NCBI RefSeq assembly: GCF_000337735.1
Contig: NZ_AOHX01000037.1
Span: forward strand, 172,000-235,999
Origin: Natronorubrum sulfidifaciens JCM 14089
GTDB lineage: Archaea; Halobacteriota; Halobacteria; Halobacteriales; Natrialbaceae
DNA length: 64,000 nucleotides
Direction of reading: 5' to 3'
Shown here: positions 8,197 to 17,321 of the stretch, piece by piece
Position numbering within the stretch: the first letter of the stretch is position 1
Layout of the letters: each line of letters begins with the position of its first letter
Notes under the pieces: generated by a model
The model's database searches: none
What the model saw: only the letters and a program-made list of their open reading frames with translations
Told to the model about the DNA's origin: nothing
Position numbers and translations under genes: made by a program

Positions 8197-9168
8197 AACT
8201 TGTCCGTCGTAGCTCGGATACTGCTCGACGATTTCGCCGTCCTCGAGGTCGCCTTCTTCGATCATCTCCTCTAGGAGCCACCAAGCGACCTCGACGTGGT
8301 TCGTTTTGACGGTGTAGAACTCCTCGGGGACGCCAAGCGCCTCGAAGCGTTCGGGGTCGGCGTACGTCTTGCCGTAGACGAGCGTGCCGTCGTCGGTGAC
8401 GTCGTCGAACTCCCGGCGGACGTTGCGGGCCATGCGTTTCAGCCGACGGCGGTGTTGGGCGGCGTCTTTGAAGACGGAGGTACAGAAGTAGACTCGCTCG
8501 TGGTCGCCCATCACGTCGAGGATGCCGTCGCGGTCGTTGTCGACGGCGCTCATGTGGTTTTCTTTGAGTTCGTACCCTTCCTTTTGCATGCGGCGATAGT
8601 TCCCGTCGCTCATCTCGAACTCGTTGACGTTACAGAACTCGGCTGCCCCCTCATCGAGGAACTCGAGGAACTCCGTTTCGGCGCGGATGCCGGGAATCTC
8701 GAACGCGGGTGTGAGTCCTTCCTCGCGGGCAATATACAGGATGTCCTCCCACTCGGTGCCGTGAAGCTCGCCCCACTGCTCGAGTGGCGGGTGGAACCGA
8801 ATCTCGTCGAGACCGGCCTCTGAGAGGCGGCGCATGTTCTCGCGGCCGCCCGTGATGCCGGTGTAGAGGTGGGTGTGGTGGTCCTCGCCGAACTCGTCTT
8901 TGAGCAGTTCGAGGTAGTGACAGGTGCGCTCGAGGGCTTCCTGTGGTTCACCGCCGGTGATCGACGTTCCCAGTGCATCCATCCGATGGGCTTCCTCGAG
9001 GACGTCCTCGTCGCGTTCGACGCGGCGCTCGTTGGCGTAGACGTCGGTGACGTTCTTGCGGTTCTCACCGAGTGGGCAGTAAAAGCAGTCACGCTGGTCG
9101 CAGTATCCGTAGACGAACAGCACCATCTTGCCACCTTCCGCGCACTGCTCACAGCCCTTCGAGATCAT
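8173..9168 (-). CDS. Radical SAM protein, COG2108-like, with CX4CX2C cluster motif
   Basis: A 331-residue radical SAM enzyme. The [4Fe-4S] cysteines lie in YGYCDQRDCFYCPLGE at about residues 21-36, with CX4CX2C spacing instead of the usual CX3CX2C. SAM-binding features follow (SITGGEP at about 69-75). Two more Cys near the N-terminus (KGCEQC) could bind metal. The overall pattern matches an archaeal family related to pyruvate formate-lyase activating enzymes (COG2108); the reaction is unknown. The extreme C-terminus (VERTPLA) is duplicated just downstream as a direct repeat. The gene is transcribed toward the winged-helix gene. Confidence 0.83.
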   Translation of the reverse strand: MISKGCEQCAEGGKMVLFVYGYCDQRDCFYCPLGENRKNVTDVYANERRVERDEDVLEEAHRMDALGTSITGGEPQEALERTCHYLELLKDEFGEDHHTHLYTGITGGRENMRRLSEAGLDEIRFHPPLEQWGELHGTEWEDILYIAREEGLTPAFEIPGIRAETEFLEFLDEGAAEFCNVNEFEMSDGNYRRMQKEGYELKENHMSAVDNDRDGILDVMGDHERVYFCTSVFKDAAQHRRRLKRMARNVRREFDDVTDDGTLVYGKTYADPERFEALGVPEEFYTVKTNHVEVAWWLLEEMIEEGDLEDGEIVEQYPSYDGQVVERTPLA

Positions 9169-9293
9169 TCAACGCTACATACTGGGCCGACTCACAAAAG
9201 CCGTGCGAAACGACCGTGGTGGCCTCGAGTGTCCGTCTCGCATTCTGTCGTCCCCAGAAGATGGAAATACCCTGCGCTCGAACGTGTGACCCA

Positions 9294-10424
9294 ATGCTGT
9301 TGGTCCTCTGTGTCGATCTCGACGACGACCTCGGCCGTAAAACCGGCTTCTCGACGCCCGTTATCGGCCGCGAGTCGGCGGAAGCGGCAGCCGTCGCGCT
9401 CGCGACTGCGGACCCGGAGGACTCCGACGTCAACGTGATTTTTCAGGGGCTGCACATCTACGACGATCTCGATGCCCGCGACGAGAGCGTCGAGGTAGCC
9501 GTCGTCACTGGCAACGACGAGGGCGATGTCAGCGCCAACCGCGAAGTCGGTGACGAGGTCGATACCGTCCTCGCGAGTCTCTCGACTGCCGAGGACGTGA
9601 CCGCGCTCGTCGTCACCGACGGCGCACAGGACGAATCCGTCATCCCGATTATTCGATCACGCGTGCCGATCGACGGTGTTCGCCGCGTCGTCGTCCGGCA
9701 GGCACAGAACTTAGAGTCGATGTATTATACGATCAAACAGGTGCTGAACGACCCCGAAACGCGCGGGACGGTGTTGATCCCGCTCGGTATCCTCCTACTT
9801 ATCTATCCGCTCGCGTTGATTGGGACCGTCCTCGAGATGCCGGGGTTCGTGCTCGGAACGACGTCGGCACTGCTCGGCCTCTATCTCATCTCCCGTGGAC
9901 TCGGACTCGGCGAGCAACTCGACGACGCCGTCGAGCGCGCCCGCCGGTCGCTGTACGCCGGTCGGACGACGTTGCTCGCCTACGTCGTCGCCGCGACCCT
10001 GTTCGTCCTCGGCGGTGTCAGCGGGATAAACACCCTCGAGGCGGAACAGAACGCGACGACCGGCGACGTTGGCGTCCCGGTCATGCTCGCGGCAGTCGTC
10101 TACGGCTCGATCCAGTGGCTCGCTGCGGCGGGTGTGACGACCAGTCTCGGCCAGATCACCGACGAGTATATCGCCGGCACGCTCGAGTGGCGCTATCTCA
10201 ACGCGCCCTTTTACGTTCTCTCGATCGCCGTCGTCTTGCACGCGGTGAGTGCCTTCTTCCTCGATGAGGTCGGGATCAGCTATCTGGCAGCCGCGCTGAC
10301 GGCCGGCACGCTGTTGGGAATCGTGAGCACGCTCACCTTCGCTGTTGCCGAATCACGATTATCCGGGCCGGACGACGACGAGCAGGACACGGAGAGTGAA
10401 ACGCGACAACTCGGTCGCGTCTGA
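9294..10424 (+). CDS. DUF373 family membrane protein
   Basis: A 376-residue protein of the archaeal DUF373 (COG2237) family. The start was placed at the ATG giving MLLVLCVDLDDDLGRKTGF, the conserved N-terminus. The first 160 residues are a soluble alpha/beta domain (ALVVTDGAQDES region), followed by about six membrane helices from residue 163 (VLIPLGILLLIYPLALIG) to 345. The tail is acidic. The function is not established. The stop at 10424 directly abuts the stop of the convergent isoprenyl synthase gene at 10425, so there is no room for a separate terminator. Confidence 0.88.
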   Translation: MLLVLCVDLDDDLGRKTGFSTPVIGRESAEAAAVALATADPEDSDVNVIFQGLHIYDDLDARDESVEVAVVTGNDEGDVSANREVGDEVDTVLASLSTAEDVTALVVTDGAQDESVIPIIRSRVPIDGVRRVVVRQAQNLESMYYTIKQVLNDPETRGTVLIPLGILLLIYPLALIGTVLEMPGFVLGTTSALLGLYLISRGLGLGEQLDDAVERARRSLYAGRTTLLAYVVAATLFVLGGVSGINTLEAEQNATTGDVGVPVMLAAVVYGSIQWLAAAGVTTSLGQITDEYIAGTLEWRYLNAPFYVLSIAVVLHAVSAFFLDEVGISYLAAALTAGTLLGIVSTLTFAVAESRLSGPDDDEQDTESETRQLGRV

Positions 10425-11267
10425 TTAGCGTTCGCGTTCGACGACGAACTCCGCGAGCTCGACCAGATACGCGCGGGCACTGGGATCAGCGACTTCGACC
10501 CGATCGAGGGCGTCGATCGCTCGGTCGGACTCGGCTCGAGCGCGGGCGTTGGCTTCCTCGGGGGTGAGATCGGTCACCTGGACGACCGACGGTCGCTCCA
10601 AAGCGGCGTCGTGGCCGGTCGGTTTCCCCAGATCATCGGCATCCGCGATTGCGTCTAGGACGTCGTCTCTGATCTGGAAGGCGACGCCGACCCGCTCGGC
10701 GTACTCCCCGAGCGCCTCGACGGTGACCGGATCGGAGCCGGCAGCGATGGCCCCGAGTTCGGCAGCGGCTCGAAAGAGTGCGCCGGTCTTTCGGCGAGCC
10801 AGTGTCATATACTCCGCTTCGTTCGTCGGCTGTGCCGAGAGTTCGGTCGCTTCGCCGACTCCGAGTTCGACCATCGCCTCGGCGACGACCTGCATCGCGT
10901 CAGGGTCGGCCGAAAAGAGGGCGAACGCTTCTCCGAGCAACCCATCGCTCGAGACGATCGCCGGACCGTAGCCGAACTCAGCCCATGCGCTGGTCGTGCC
11001 CCGACGGAGCTCCGAGCGGTCGATGATGTCGTCGATCACGAGCGAGGCGCTATGAACGAGTTCGATCCCAACACCGAAATCGACCGCCTCCTCGGCCGTT
11101 CCACCGACGGTTTCACAGGCTAACAGCGTCACCATTGGCCGGACGCGCTTGCCGCCCGACAGCGCCGTGTGGCGGACTTCCTCCCTGAGCGTGTCCGGCT
11201 CGAGGCCGTCGACCACCTCGACGAGACGCGTTTCGATCAGCGCCCGACGACGCTCCAGACGTTCCAT
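10425..11267 (-). CDS. idsA: Polyprenyl (geranylgeranyl/farnesyl-type) diphosphate synthase
   Basis: A 280-residue trans-prenyltransferase that condenses isopentenyl diphosphate with allylic diphosphates to make chains for archaeal lipids or quinones. The conserved GGKRVRP motif is at about residue 38. The first aspartate-rich motif is DDIIDRSELRRG (DDxxD) and the second is QIRDDVLD near residue 200. It is shorter than the usual 330-350 residues, as in a known short haloarchaeal subgroup, with shorter inter-motif loops. Product length cannot be set from sequence alone. All catalytic motifs look intact. Confidence 0.85.
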   Translation of the reverse strand: MERLERRRALIETRLVEVVDGLEPDTLREEVRHTALSGGKRVRPMVTLLACETVGGTAEEAVDFGVGIELVHSASLVIDDIIDRSELRRGTTSAWAEFGYGPAIVSSDGLLGEAFALFSADPDAMQVVAEAMVELGVGEATELSAQPTNEAEYMTLARRKTGALFRAAAELGAIAAGSDPVTVEALGEYAERVGVAFQIRDDVLDAIADADDLGKPTGHDAALERPSVVQVTDLTPEEANARARAESDRAIDALDRVEVADPSARAYLVELAEFVVERER

Positions 11268-11414
11268 TGCCAGCGCTTAGGACGGGGGTAAAAAGTAGGT
11301 GACGGATCACAGTGCAGATTTTCTCCACGCGTTCGTATCTATCACTCCGTCTGAACGTCTCTTGGCGAGGACATTGCGTCCACTGCAGCCGCTCACGCGG
11401 TTCGAAGATCGCTC

Positions 11415-11432
11415 AAAAAAGCCGCGTGCGGC
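11415..11432 (-). terminator. Hairpin plus T-run terminator after etfA
   Basis: Read on the minus strand, GCCGCACGCGGC forms a five-base GC stem with a two-base loop and is followed at once by TTTTTT. It starts five bases after the etfA stop codon. It looks like an intrinsic terminator; in archaea the T-run alone may be what matters. Confidence 0.65.
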
Positions 11433-11436
11433 CCAG

Positions 11437-12390
11437 TTACTGGAACTCCTCGGTGAGCGCCGGGACGACGTCGAAGAGGTCGTCGTGGATCGCGTAGTCG
11501 GCGATGTCCATGATCGGGGCGTTGGGGTCGGTGTTGATCGCGACGATCGTATCGGAGCCTTTCATGCCAGCGACGTGCTGGACGGCACCCGAAATACCGA
11601 TCGCGATGTAGACGTCGGGCGTGACGACCTTCCCGGACTGGCCGACCTGCCGGTTCTTGGGCAGCCAGCCGTTGTCGACGATCGGGCGCGACGAGGAGAC
11701 CGTCGCGTCGAGCGCCTCAGCGAGGTCTTCGATCAGCGGGATGTTGTCCTCCTCTTCGATCCCACGGCCGACGGAAACGAGCACGTCAGCTTCGCTGATG
11801 TCGACGTCGCCGCCGCCGACTTCCTCGAAGCCGGTGACGGTCGAGCCGATCGCGTCCTCGTCGATCTCAGCATCGAAGGCCTCGATCGAGGCGTCACCGG
11901 TGCCTTCGGCTTTGGGCCACTCGGCACTTCGAATCGTGACGACGGCCGCTCCCTCGAGTTCGTTGGTCGTCTCGACTTTGCCACCGTACATTTCGCGGGT
12001 GGCGAGCAGCGTCTCGCCGTCGGTCTCGAGACCGATCGTGTCGGTGACGATCGGGAGATCGAGTTCGTTGGCGACGGCAGGCGCGTAGTCGAGCCCGTTG
12101 ACGCTGTTGGGTGCGACGACGTACTGCGGGGCGAGCTCGTCGTAGAGCTGTGAGATCGCCTGCGTGTAGACGTCGTGGTTGAACTCCTCGCCGTGGTCGA
12201 CGGTGTGGATGGCGTCGACGCCCTCGCGGTTGAGGTCGTCTGCGAACTCGTCGACGGTGCCGCTGATGACGGCCAGGTGGAGGTTGCCGCCGGTCTCGTC
12301 GGCGAGCTCTCGGCCCGCGGTGATGATCTCGTAGCTGACGTCGCGGAGGTCGCCGCGGCGGTGGTCGGTGACTGCGAGGACGTCCGTCAT
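11437..12390 (-). CDS. etfA: Electron transfer flavoprotein alpha subunit
   Basis: A 317-residue FAD-binding subunit of the soluble electron carrier that accepts electrons from acyl-CoA or other dehydrogenases. The C-terminal FAD domain is clear: [20 protein letters not shown] at about residues 219-238, then [12 protein letters not shown] and [10 protein letters not shown]. The N-terminal half is the usual alpha/beta domain. Its ATG overlaps the TGA of etfB by four bases, so the two form one operon and are probably translated together. No fixC/fixX or etfD genes are adjacent. Confidence 0.95.
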   Translation of the reverse strand: MTDVLAVTDHRRGDLRDVSYEIITAGRELADETGGNLHLAVISGTVDEFADDLNREGVDAIHTVDHGEEFNHDVYTQAISQLYDELAPQYVVAPNSVNGLDYAPAVANELDLPIVTDTIGLETDGETLLATREMYGGKVETTNELEGAAVVTIRSAEWPKAEGTGDASIEAFDAEIDEDAIGSTVTGFEEVGGGDVDISEADVLVSVGRGIEEEDNIPLIEDLAEALDATVSSSRPIVDNGWLPKNRQVGQSGKVVTPDVYIAIGISGAVQHVAGMKGSDTIVAINTDPNAPIMDIADYAIHDDLFDVVPALTEEFQ

Positions 12391-13178
12391 TGTGCCACCC
12401 CCTTCTCGCGAAGCAGTTCACCCAGTTCCGCGGCGGTCTCGTCGGCGCTGCCTTCCCAGACCGTCACGTCGCTTTCGCTCTCTGGTTCGTACATCTCCGT
12501 CAGCTCGAGTTCGGATTCGATCGTCCCTTCGTCGACGCCGATGTCGGCGAGCGCCTGGACGTCGAGTTCCTTGCGCTGGGCCTGTCGAATGCCTCGCAGG
12601 CTCGCATACCGTGGCTCGTTGATCCCCGTCTGGATCGTCAGGACTGCGGGCAGGTCGATCTCGGTCAGCTCCTCGACGCCACCCTCGAGTTCACGCCGGA
12701 CCGAGGCGACGCCGTCCTCGAGGTCGTGCTCGAGGTGGTTGACGACGGCGCCCCACTGCGCGCCGATCTCTTCGGCCAGCGAAACGCCGGTCGCGCCGAA
12801 GCTGTCGTCGCCAGCCTGCACGCCCGTCAGCACGAGGTCGGGCTCTTCGGCCTCGACGACGGCGCTCAGGATCTCCGTCTTCGCGTTGACGTCGAGTAAG
12901 TCGACGCCCTCGAGGGCGTCGTCCCAGACGCGGATCGCGCGGTCGGCACCCTTTGCGAGTGCCTGACGGATGGTTTGTTCACAGTCTTCCGGTCCGATCG
13001 TGACCGTCACGACTTCGTCTGCGATGCCGTTTTCTTGCAGTTGCACGGCTTCTTCGACGGCGTAGTCGTCCCACTCGTTGAGGTCGGCACCGAGGTACTG
13101 GGATGCGATTTCAGTACCCTCGATCTCGAACTCGTCTTCGACGGTCGCGACTTCTTTGACCGTAACGAGGATTTTCAT
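12387..13178 (-). CDS. etfB: Electron transfer flavoprotein beta subunit
   Basis: The partner of EtfA, 263 residues from the second of two consecutive ATG codons (MKILVTVKEVATVEDEFEIE; a start three bases upstream is equally possible). The family signature for nucleotide binding appears around LVLTGVQAGDDSFGATGVSL at about 138-157, together with VLTIQTGINEPRYAS in the C-terminal half. Heterodimeric ETF carries FAD plus AMP or a second FAD. No other dehydrogenase gene is nearby, so the electron donor is not indicated by context. Confidence 0.95.
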   Translation of the reverse strand: MKILVTVKEVATVEDEFEIEGTEIASQYLGADLNEWDDYAVEEAVQLQENGIADEVVTVTIGPEDCEQTIRQALAKGADRAIRVWDDALEGVDLLDVNAKTEILSAVVEAEEPDLVLTGVQAGDDSFGATGVSLAEEIGAQWGAVVNHLEHDLEDGVASVRRELEGGVEELTEIDLPAVLTIQTGINEPRYASLRGIRQAQRKELDVQALADIGVDEGTIESELELTEMYEPESESDVTVWEGSADETAAELGELLREKGVAQ

Positions 13179-13384
13179 CATCTATCACTGCTACGTCCGT
13201 ACCGTAAACCTTTTCGAAACGGCCCGTCGGATGAGCGCCGTTCATTTACCAGCGTTGCCGATCTCCCGCTGGACGATTACGACTCCTTGCGTGTGTCGGG
13301 GGAGACGCTACCAGCGTTTCTAGTCGGTACGGGTTCGATCCTCGAGACGGAAACGGTTTAACGGCGCCACTGGTAGTACGCCGT

Positions 13385-13867
13385 ATGGCAGACTGTCCAC
13401 TTTCCGACGACTGTCCGAGCTTCTCCGAACGGATCTCTGGAATGGGGTGTAGCCACTACGGAGATCGGGGTGGCAAGGAGTGGTGCAATCATTACAGCCA
13501 GCCGATCGAGGACCTCAAAACCCAACCTGTCAAGCCGGGTCAGGAGGTCATCGTCGACGTTGTCGACATGCACGAAAGCGGAGCTGGTGTCGGTCGGACC
13601 GACGATGGCTTCATCGTGATGGTCGACGGCGTGCTTCCGGAAGCCCGCGCTCGAGTCGAAATCACCCGTGTTCACAGCAATCACGCACGTGCGAAGGAAC
13701 TCGAGTTGCTGCCGATGGACCCCGATGAGGATGCCGATGCCGATGAAACGGACAGCGACGACACGGCGGCTGCTGGGGACGCCGAGACGGACGACTCCGA
13801 CGACGAAGACGCGAAAGAAACCCGGCGTGAACGGCTCGGCAGCCGCGATAACTTCTGGGGCTCATAG
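13385..13867 (+). CDS. TRAM domain protein with N-terminal Cys/His cluster
   Basis: A 160-residue protein. Residues 1-40 hold four Cys and nearby His (ADCPLSDDC, GMGCSHYG, EWCNHY), arranged like a small zinc-binding unit. Residues about 50-107 are a TRAM beta-barrel (VKPGQEVIVDVVDMHESGAG through RARVEITRVHSNHARAKEL), a fold that binds RNA. The last 50 residues are extremely acidic and probably disordered. Haloarchaea carry several TRAM proteins, some linked to RNA handling under stress. The exact role here is unknown. Confidence 0.83.
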   Translation: MADCPLSDDCPSFSERISGMGCSHYGDRGGKEWCNHYSQPIEDLKTQPVKPGQEVIVDVVDMHESGAGVGRTDDGFIVMVDGVLPEARARVEITRVHSNHARAKELELLPMDPDEDADADETDSDDTAAAGDAETDDSDDEDAKETRRERLGSRDNFWGS

Positions 13868-13976
13868 GCGTCGAGTGCGTTCCGCCGAGTGGACAGTCAC
13901 GGGAAGACGCTCGATCGCGATCTCGGTTTTTGGCAACAAGACGTAAGTATCAGTTGTGTCAACTGTAGCCTGATTG

Positions 13977-15254
13977 ATGGCTGCTGGATCGGAGCTGAGA
14001 CGACTGCTCGTGATGAGTGCCGTTCTCTGTGCTGTCTGTGGACTCGTTCTCGCCGCGAGTGCGATGCCGATGATCGCGTCGGAATCGCCGGCAAGCGAGT
14101 TCGTCGATCGCGATTCCGATGAACGGGAGACAGAGACGGAGACCGCGTTCGAACAGGACGAGCACGCGATGGACGTCGATGGCGCTGGGGGACCCCTCGA
14201 TATCGACACAGAACTGCCAAATCTTCCTGGTGGAGCGGTCGGTGATCGTCCCGCCGAGAGCGAGCACTCGATCGCCGAAACGGCGCTGTACGGACTGACT
14301 GCGTTGTTCTCCGCGCTCGATGGTGACTCGAGCGGTGATATCGCTGGCGACAGTGGCGACGAGTTTGCTTCCAGCGGCGCTGAAGCGGATACTCCCGGCG
14401 AGGGGAGTTCGGACGACGGAAACGGTGCTGACGGACGGAGTGACACCGAAAGCGGTGCTGACGGACATCGCGACACCGAAAGCGGCGAGTCCGAACGCAG
14501 TGACAGTGAAAGCCATGTCGATGAGACCACCGATGAGCCCACAGCCGATGCGGACGCTGATGGCGACGACTCGAGTCTCGAGGACGCCGTCCCCGGCCTT
14601 TCTGACGGCGTGGTGATGGGCGGTCTCGTCGTGGGTGGACTCGTGGCTCTCGCGTACGTCTTCGCCACACGATCGAACCCGACCGCGGCGGTGCTCTCGA
14701 TTCCCGGCCGGCTCGTTTCGGCCGCGCTTTCGGGCGTCGTTGCCTGCTCGCAGGCGCTCGAGCGGGCGATCGGCGCACTCTACGGGCTGCGGTCGATCGC
14801 CGAGTTACCGGGGCTCGTGGCTGCGACGCTCGTCGGCGCGTTCCATAGGACAGGCGTCAGAATCCGAACTGTCGGCTCGTCGCTGTTCGGTGGCCGAGTC
14901 GATGCGTCGACGGCTGACGCTGCCGGCGGACATGCCAGCGCACGCAAACGGATCGGAGCGGCGTTCGAGAGCGTAATCGACGCCGCACCGATGTCCCGTG
15001 AGCGTGTCGCCACGGCGACGCCGACCGACGTGGCCCGCAGTGCCCGCGATGCCGGTGCGCCCGACGAACCGGTCGAGACGATCACCCACTCGTTCCGGGA
15101 CGTGGAGTACGGCGGTCGTGATCCAGAGACGCACCTCGAGCGGACGACGACTGCACACGACCGGCTCCAGTCGGCGCTCGAGGCGACCGAATCGACGGAG
15201 ACGACCCCTGCCGCGGACGAAGCCGGCGGGCAGGAGGGTGAGACCGATGAGTAG
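13977..15254 (+). CDS. DUF4129-type membrane protein, first gene of DUF58/MoxR-associated operon
   Basis: A 425-residue protein starting at ATG 13977 (an in-frame TTG just before is less likely). A signal or anchor helix lies at about 8-32 (LLVMSAVLCAVCGLVLAASA). A long acidic, low-complexity region with DTESG-type microrepeats spans about 150-200. A membrane helix lies at about 211-234 (VVMGGLVVGGLVALAYVFAT). The C-terminal cytoplasmic domain (ITHSFRDVEYGGRDPETHLE) looks like DUF4129. It overlaps the next gene by eight bases. By analogy with bacterial MoxR-DUF58-transglutaminase clusters it may help build or remodel a cell-surface complex; no transglutaminase domain is seen. Confidence 0.68.
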   Translation: MAAGSELRRLLVMSAVLCAVCGLVLAASAMPMIASESPASEFVDRDSDERETETETAFEQDEHAMDVDGAGGPLDIDTELPNLPGGAVGDRPAESEHSIAETALYGLTALFSALDGDSSGDIAGDSGDEFASSGAEADTPGEGSSDDGNGADGRSDTESGADGHRDTESGESERSDSESHVDETTDEPTADADADGDDSSLEDAVPGLSDGVVMGGLVVGGLVALAYVFATRSNPTAAVLSIPGRLVSAALSGVVACSQALERAIGALYGLRSIAELPGLVAATLVGAFHRTGVRIRTVGSSLFGGRVDASTADAAGGHASARKRIGAAFESVIDAAPMSRERVATATPTDVARSARDAGAPDEPVETITHSFRDVEYGGRDPETHLERTTTAHDRLQSALEATESTETTPAADEAGGQEGETDE

Positions 15255-15969
15255 AACGCCGTCGACGGTGGGACTCGTGTTGGGAACGCTCCTTGGCATG
15301 CTTCTCGTCGCGACTGGCGCCGTCGTCGCCGTTCGGCCGGGACTGCTCCTCGAGTCCGTGCCCGAACTCGGGGTGGTGCTCGAGGGCGTCGATCCCGAAC
15401 TCGTCGTCCTCGGACTCGCCGTGGTGTTCGTGCTGTTCGCACCGACGCTCGGGATCACGGGACGCCGTCGGTCGTCATCGACGACTTCGCTCGTCGCTTC
15501 CGAGCCGTCACTCGAGGCCGAATCGCGGTTCGACGAGGGACCGTCCCAGTCCGACCGACAGCCCGTCGTCGGCGAGACTGCCGAGGAACTGGTTACCGTG
15601 GCGACGGCGTACGACGACGAACCGCGAGCCACTCGCGAAGAGGCGCGGCTGGCCCTTCTCGAGTCGCTTCGTCGGATCGCGGCGACGGCCTACGAAACCC
15701 ACACGGACCGTGGTGACGACGCGATGGCGGCGATCGAAGCCGGGACGTGGACCGACGATCCACGTGCGAGTGCCTTCCTCGCGACCGCGGACGGGCCGCG
15801 GATGCCGCTGTGGCTCTGGCTGTTCGACCTCGTCAGTACTGGCGAGCCGTTCGAACGGAGCCTCGAGCGGACACTCGAGGAGATCGAGCGGATACAGTCG
15901 ACGACGGGGGCAAACACACCGACGGAGCCGACACCGGCAGATGGCGGGCTCGAGGGGGTGTCGTCGTGA
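15247..15969 (+). CDS. Small membrane protein of the DUF58 operon (DUF7269-like)
   Basis: A 240-residue protein with two N-terminal membrane helices (about 7-31 and 49-66) and a cytoplasmic acidic helical domain. The ATG lies inside the previous gene (ATGAGTAG overlap) and its TGA overlaps the GTG of the DUF58 gene, so translation is likely coupled through the whole operon. Position and topology match a haloarchaea-specific family usually found between DUF4129 and DUF58 genes (probably DUF7269; not checked). No catalytic motif was seen. Confidence 0.65.
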   Translation: MSRTPSTVGLVLGTLLGMLLVATGAVVAVRPGLLLESVPELGVVLEGVDPELVVLGLAVVFVLFAPTLGITGRRRSSSTTSLVASEPSLEAESRFDEGPSQSDRQPVVGETAEELVTVATAYDDEPRATREEARLALLESLRRIAATAYETHTDRGDDAMAAIEAGTWTDDPRASAFLATADGPRMPLWLWLFDLVSTGEPFERSLERTLEEIERIQSTTGANTPTEPTPADGGLEGVSS

Positions 15970-17321
15970 CTGACACGAGTCGACAGGCACGCTGGCAGGC
16001 CGCGCTCGTCGGTGCGCTGTTGTCGAGTTTGCTCGCGGTCGTGCTCGGCGTTCCAGCCCTGTTGTTCCTCGCGGTCGTCGGGTTGGGGTTCGTCCTCGTC
16101 GGGCAGGCGAGTTCGATACCCACGCTGGGGGCTGGTGCCGACACTGCGGCCCCCGAGACCGATGCCGAGACGGCCGCTGTCGTTCGCCTCGAGCGGTCGC
16201 TCGAGGAAACCCGCGTCCGGCCCGGCGAGTCGGTGACGGTAACGCTCTCAGTGACGAACGAGGGAACACGAGTGTTGCCGGACGTTCGAATCGCGGACGA
16301 ACCCCCGGCAGACGTGGCCGTGACACGTGGCTCGCCCGTGTTCGCAACGGCCGTCTCGCCGGGGGAGACGGTCACACACGAGTACGAACTCACGCCACCG
16401 CGAGGCGAACACGAGTTCGGGACGACGACGCTGCGGCTGCGCTCACTGCCGGCGACGGCGATCACGACCGACGAGCGCGAACCGGGCGGCGACACGTCGC
16501 TCACGTGTGAGACGCTGCTCGATTCGATCCCGTTTCAGGACCGAACGATCCAGTTCGTCGGGCAGACACCGACCGACGATGGCGGCAGCGGCATCGAGTT
16601 CTTCTCGACGCGCGACTACCGCCGTGGCGACCCGATCAACCGGATCGACTGGCACCGGTTCGCCCGGACTGGCGACCTCGCGACCGTCGAATACCGTGAA
16701 GAACGAGCCGTGACGATCGTGTTCGTCATCGACGACCGACTCACACACCACCGCGAGACTCCGGGCGGCGGTCCCGACTCGTTCGATCTCACCCTGTATG
16801 CCGCCTCGCGTGGCGTCGTGGCCTCGCTCGAGGAGGGGAACCGAACCGGACTGGCGATGCTCTCGGGGTCGGCGTGGGTCGAGCCGGGTGCCGGACGCGG
16901 CGTTCGCCGACGGATCGACGATGTTGTCGACGACGGCCACGCTGTTGCTGACGGCGGTGACTACCCGTCGTCGGAACGTGCCGGCGACGACGATTCGCTT
17001 GCGGTCAACCTCGAGCGACGGCTGCCACGTCAGGCACAGGTCGCGCTCTGTACGCCGCTGCTCGATGACGACGTGGTCGCCCTCGTCGAGACGCTTCGAA
17101 CCCGAGGCCGCGCGGTCACCGTTATCACACCTGACGTGACCGACGGGCTGGCGACGACGACGCCCTCGATGGGGGCGCGGATCGCCGGCCTCGAGCGGGC
17201 GAACCGAATCGATGCACTCCGTGGGATCGGCGTCACCGTTGCCGATTGGTCCCTCGAGGAGCCCATCTCGATCGCGCTTGCGCGGGCGTTTCGGGCCGGT
17301 GCTGGGGGTGGGTCGGCGTGA
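15966..17321 (+). CDS. DUF58 domain protein
   Basis: A 451-residue protein from GTG 15966, which overlaps the upstream TGA. Two N-terminal membrane helices (about 8-45) are followed by a beta-sandwich region (RPGESVTVTLSVTNEGTRVL) and then the DUF58 signature STRDYRRGDPINRIDWHRFA at about residues 215-234. After that comes a von Willebrand A-like fold with VFVIDDR in place of a classical MIDAS. DUF58 proteins are partners of MoxR AAA+ ATPases, and one is encoded nearby at 20027 on the other strand. Confidence 0.85.
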   Translation: MTDTSRQARWQAALVGALLSSLLAVVLGVPALLFLAVVGLGFVLVGQASSIPTLGAGADTAAPETDAETAAVVRLERSLEETRVRPGESVTVTLSVTNEGTRVLPDVRIADEPPADVAVTRGSPVFATAVSPGETVTHEYELTPPRGEHEFGTTTLRLRSLPATAITTDEREPGGDTSLTCETLLDSIPFQDRTIQFVGQTPTDDGGSGIEFFSTRDYRRGDPINRIDWHRFARTGDLATVEYREERAVTIVFVIDDRLTHHRETPGGGPDSFDLTLYAASRGVVASLEEGNRTGLAMLSGSAWVEPGAGRGVRRRIDDVVDDGHAVADGGDYPSSERAGDDDSLAVNLERRLPRQAQVALCTPLLDDDVVALVETLRTRGRAVTVITPDVTDGLATTTPSMGARIAGLERANRIDALRGIGVTVADWSLEEPISIALARAFRAGAGGGSA

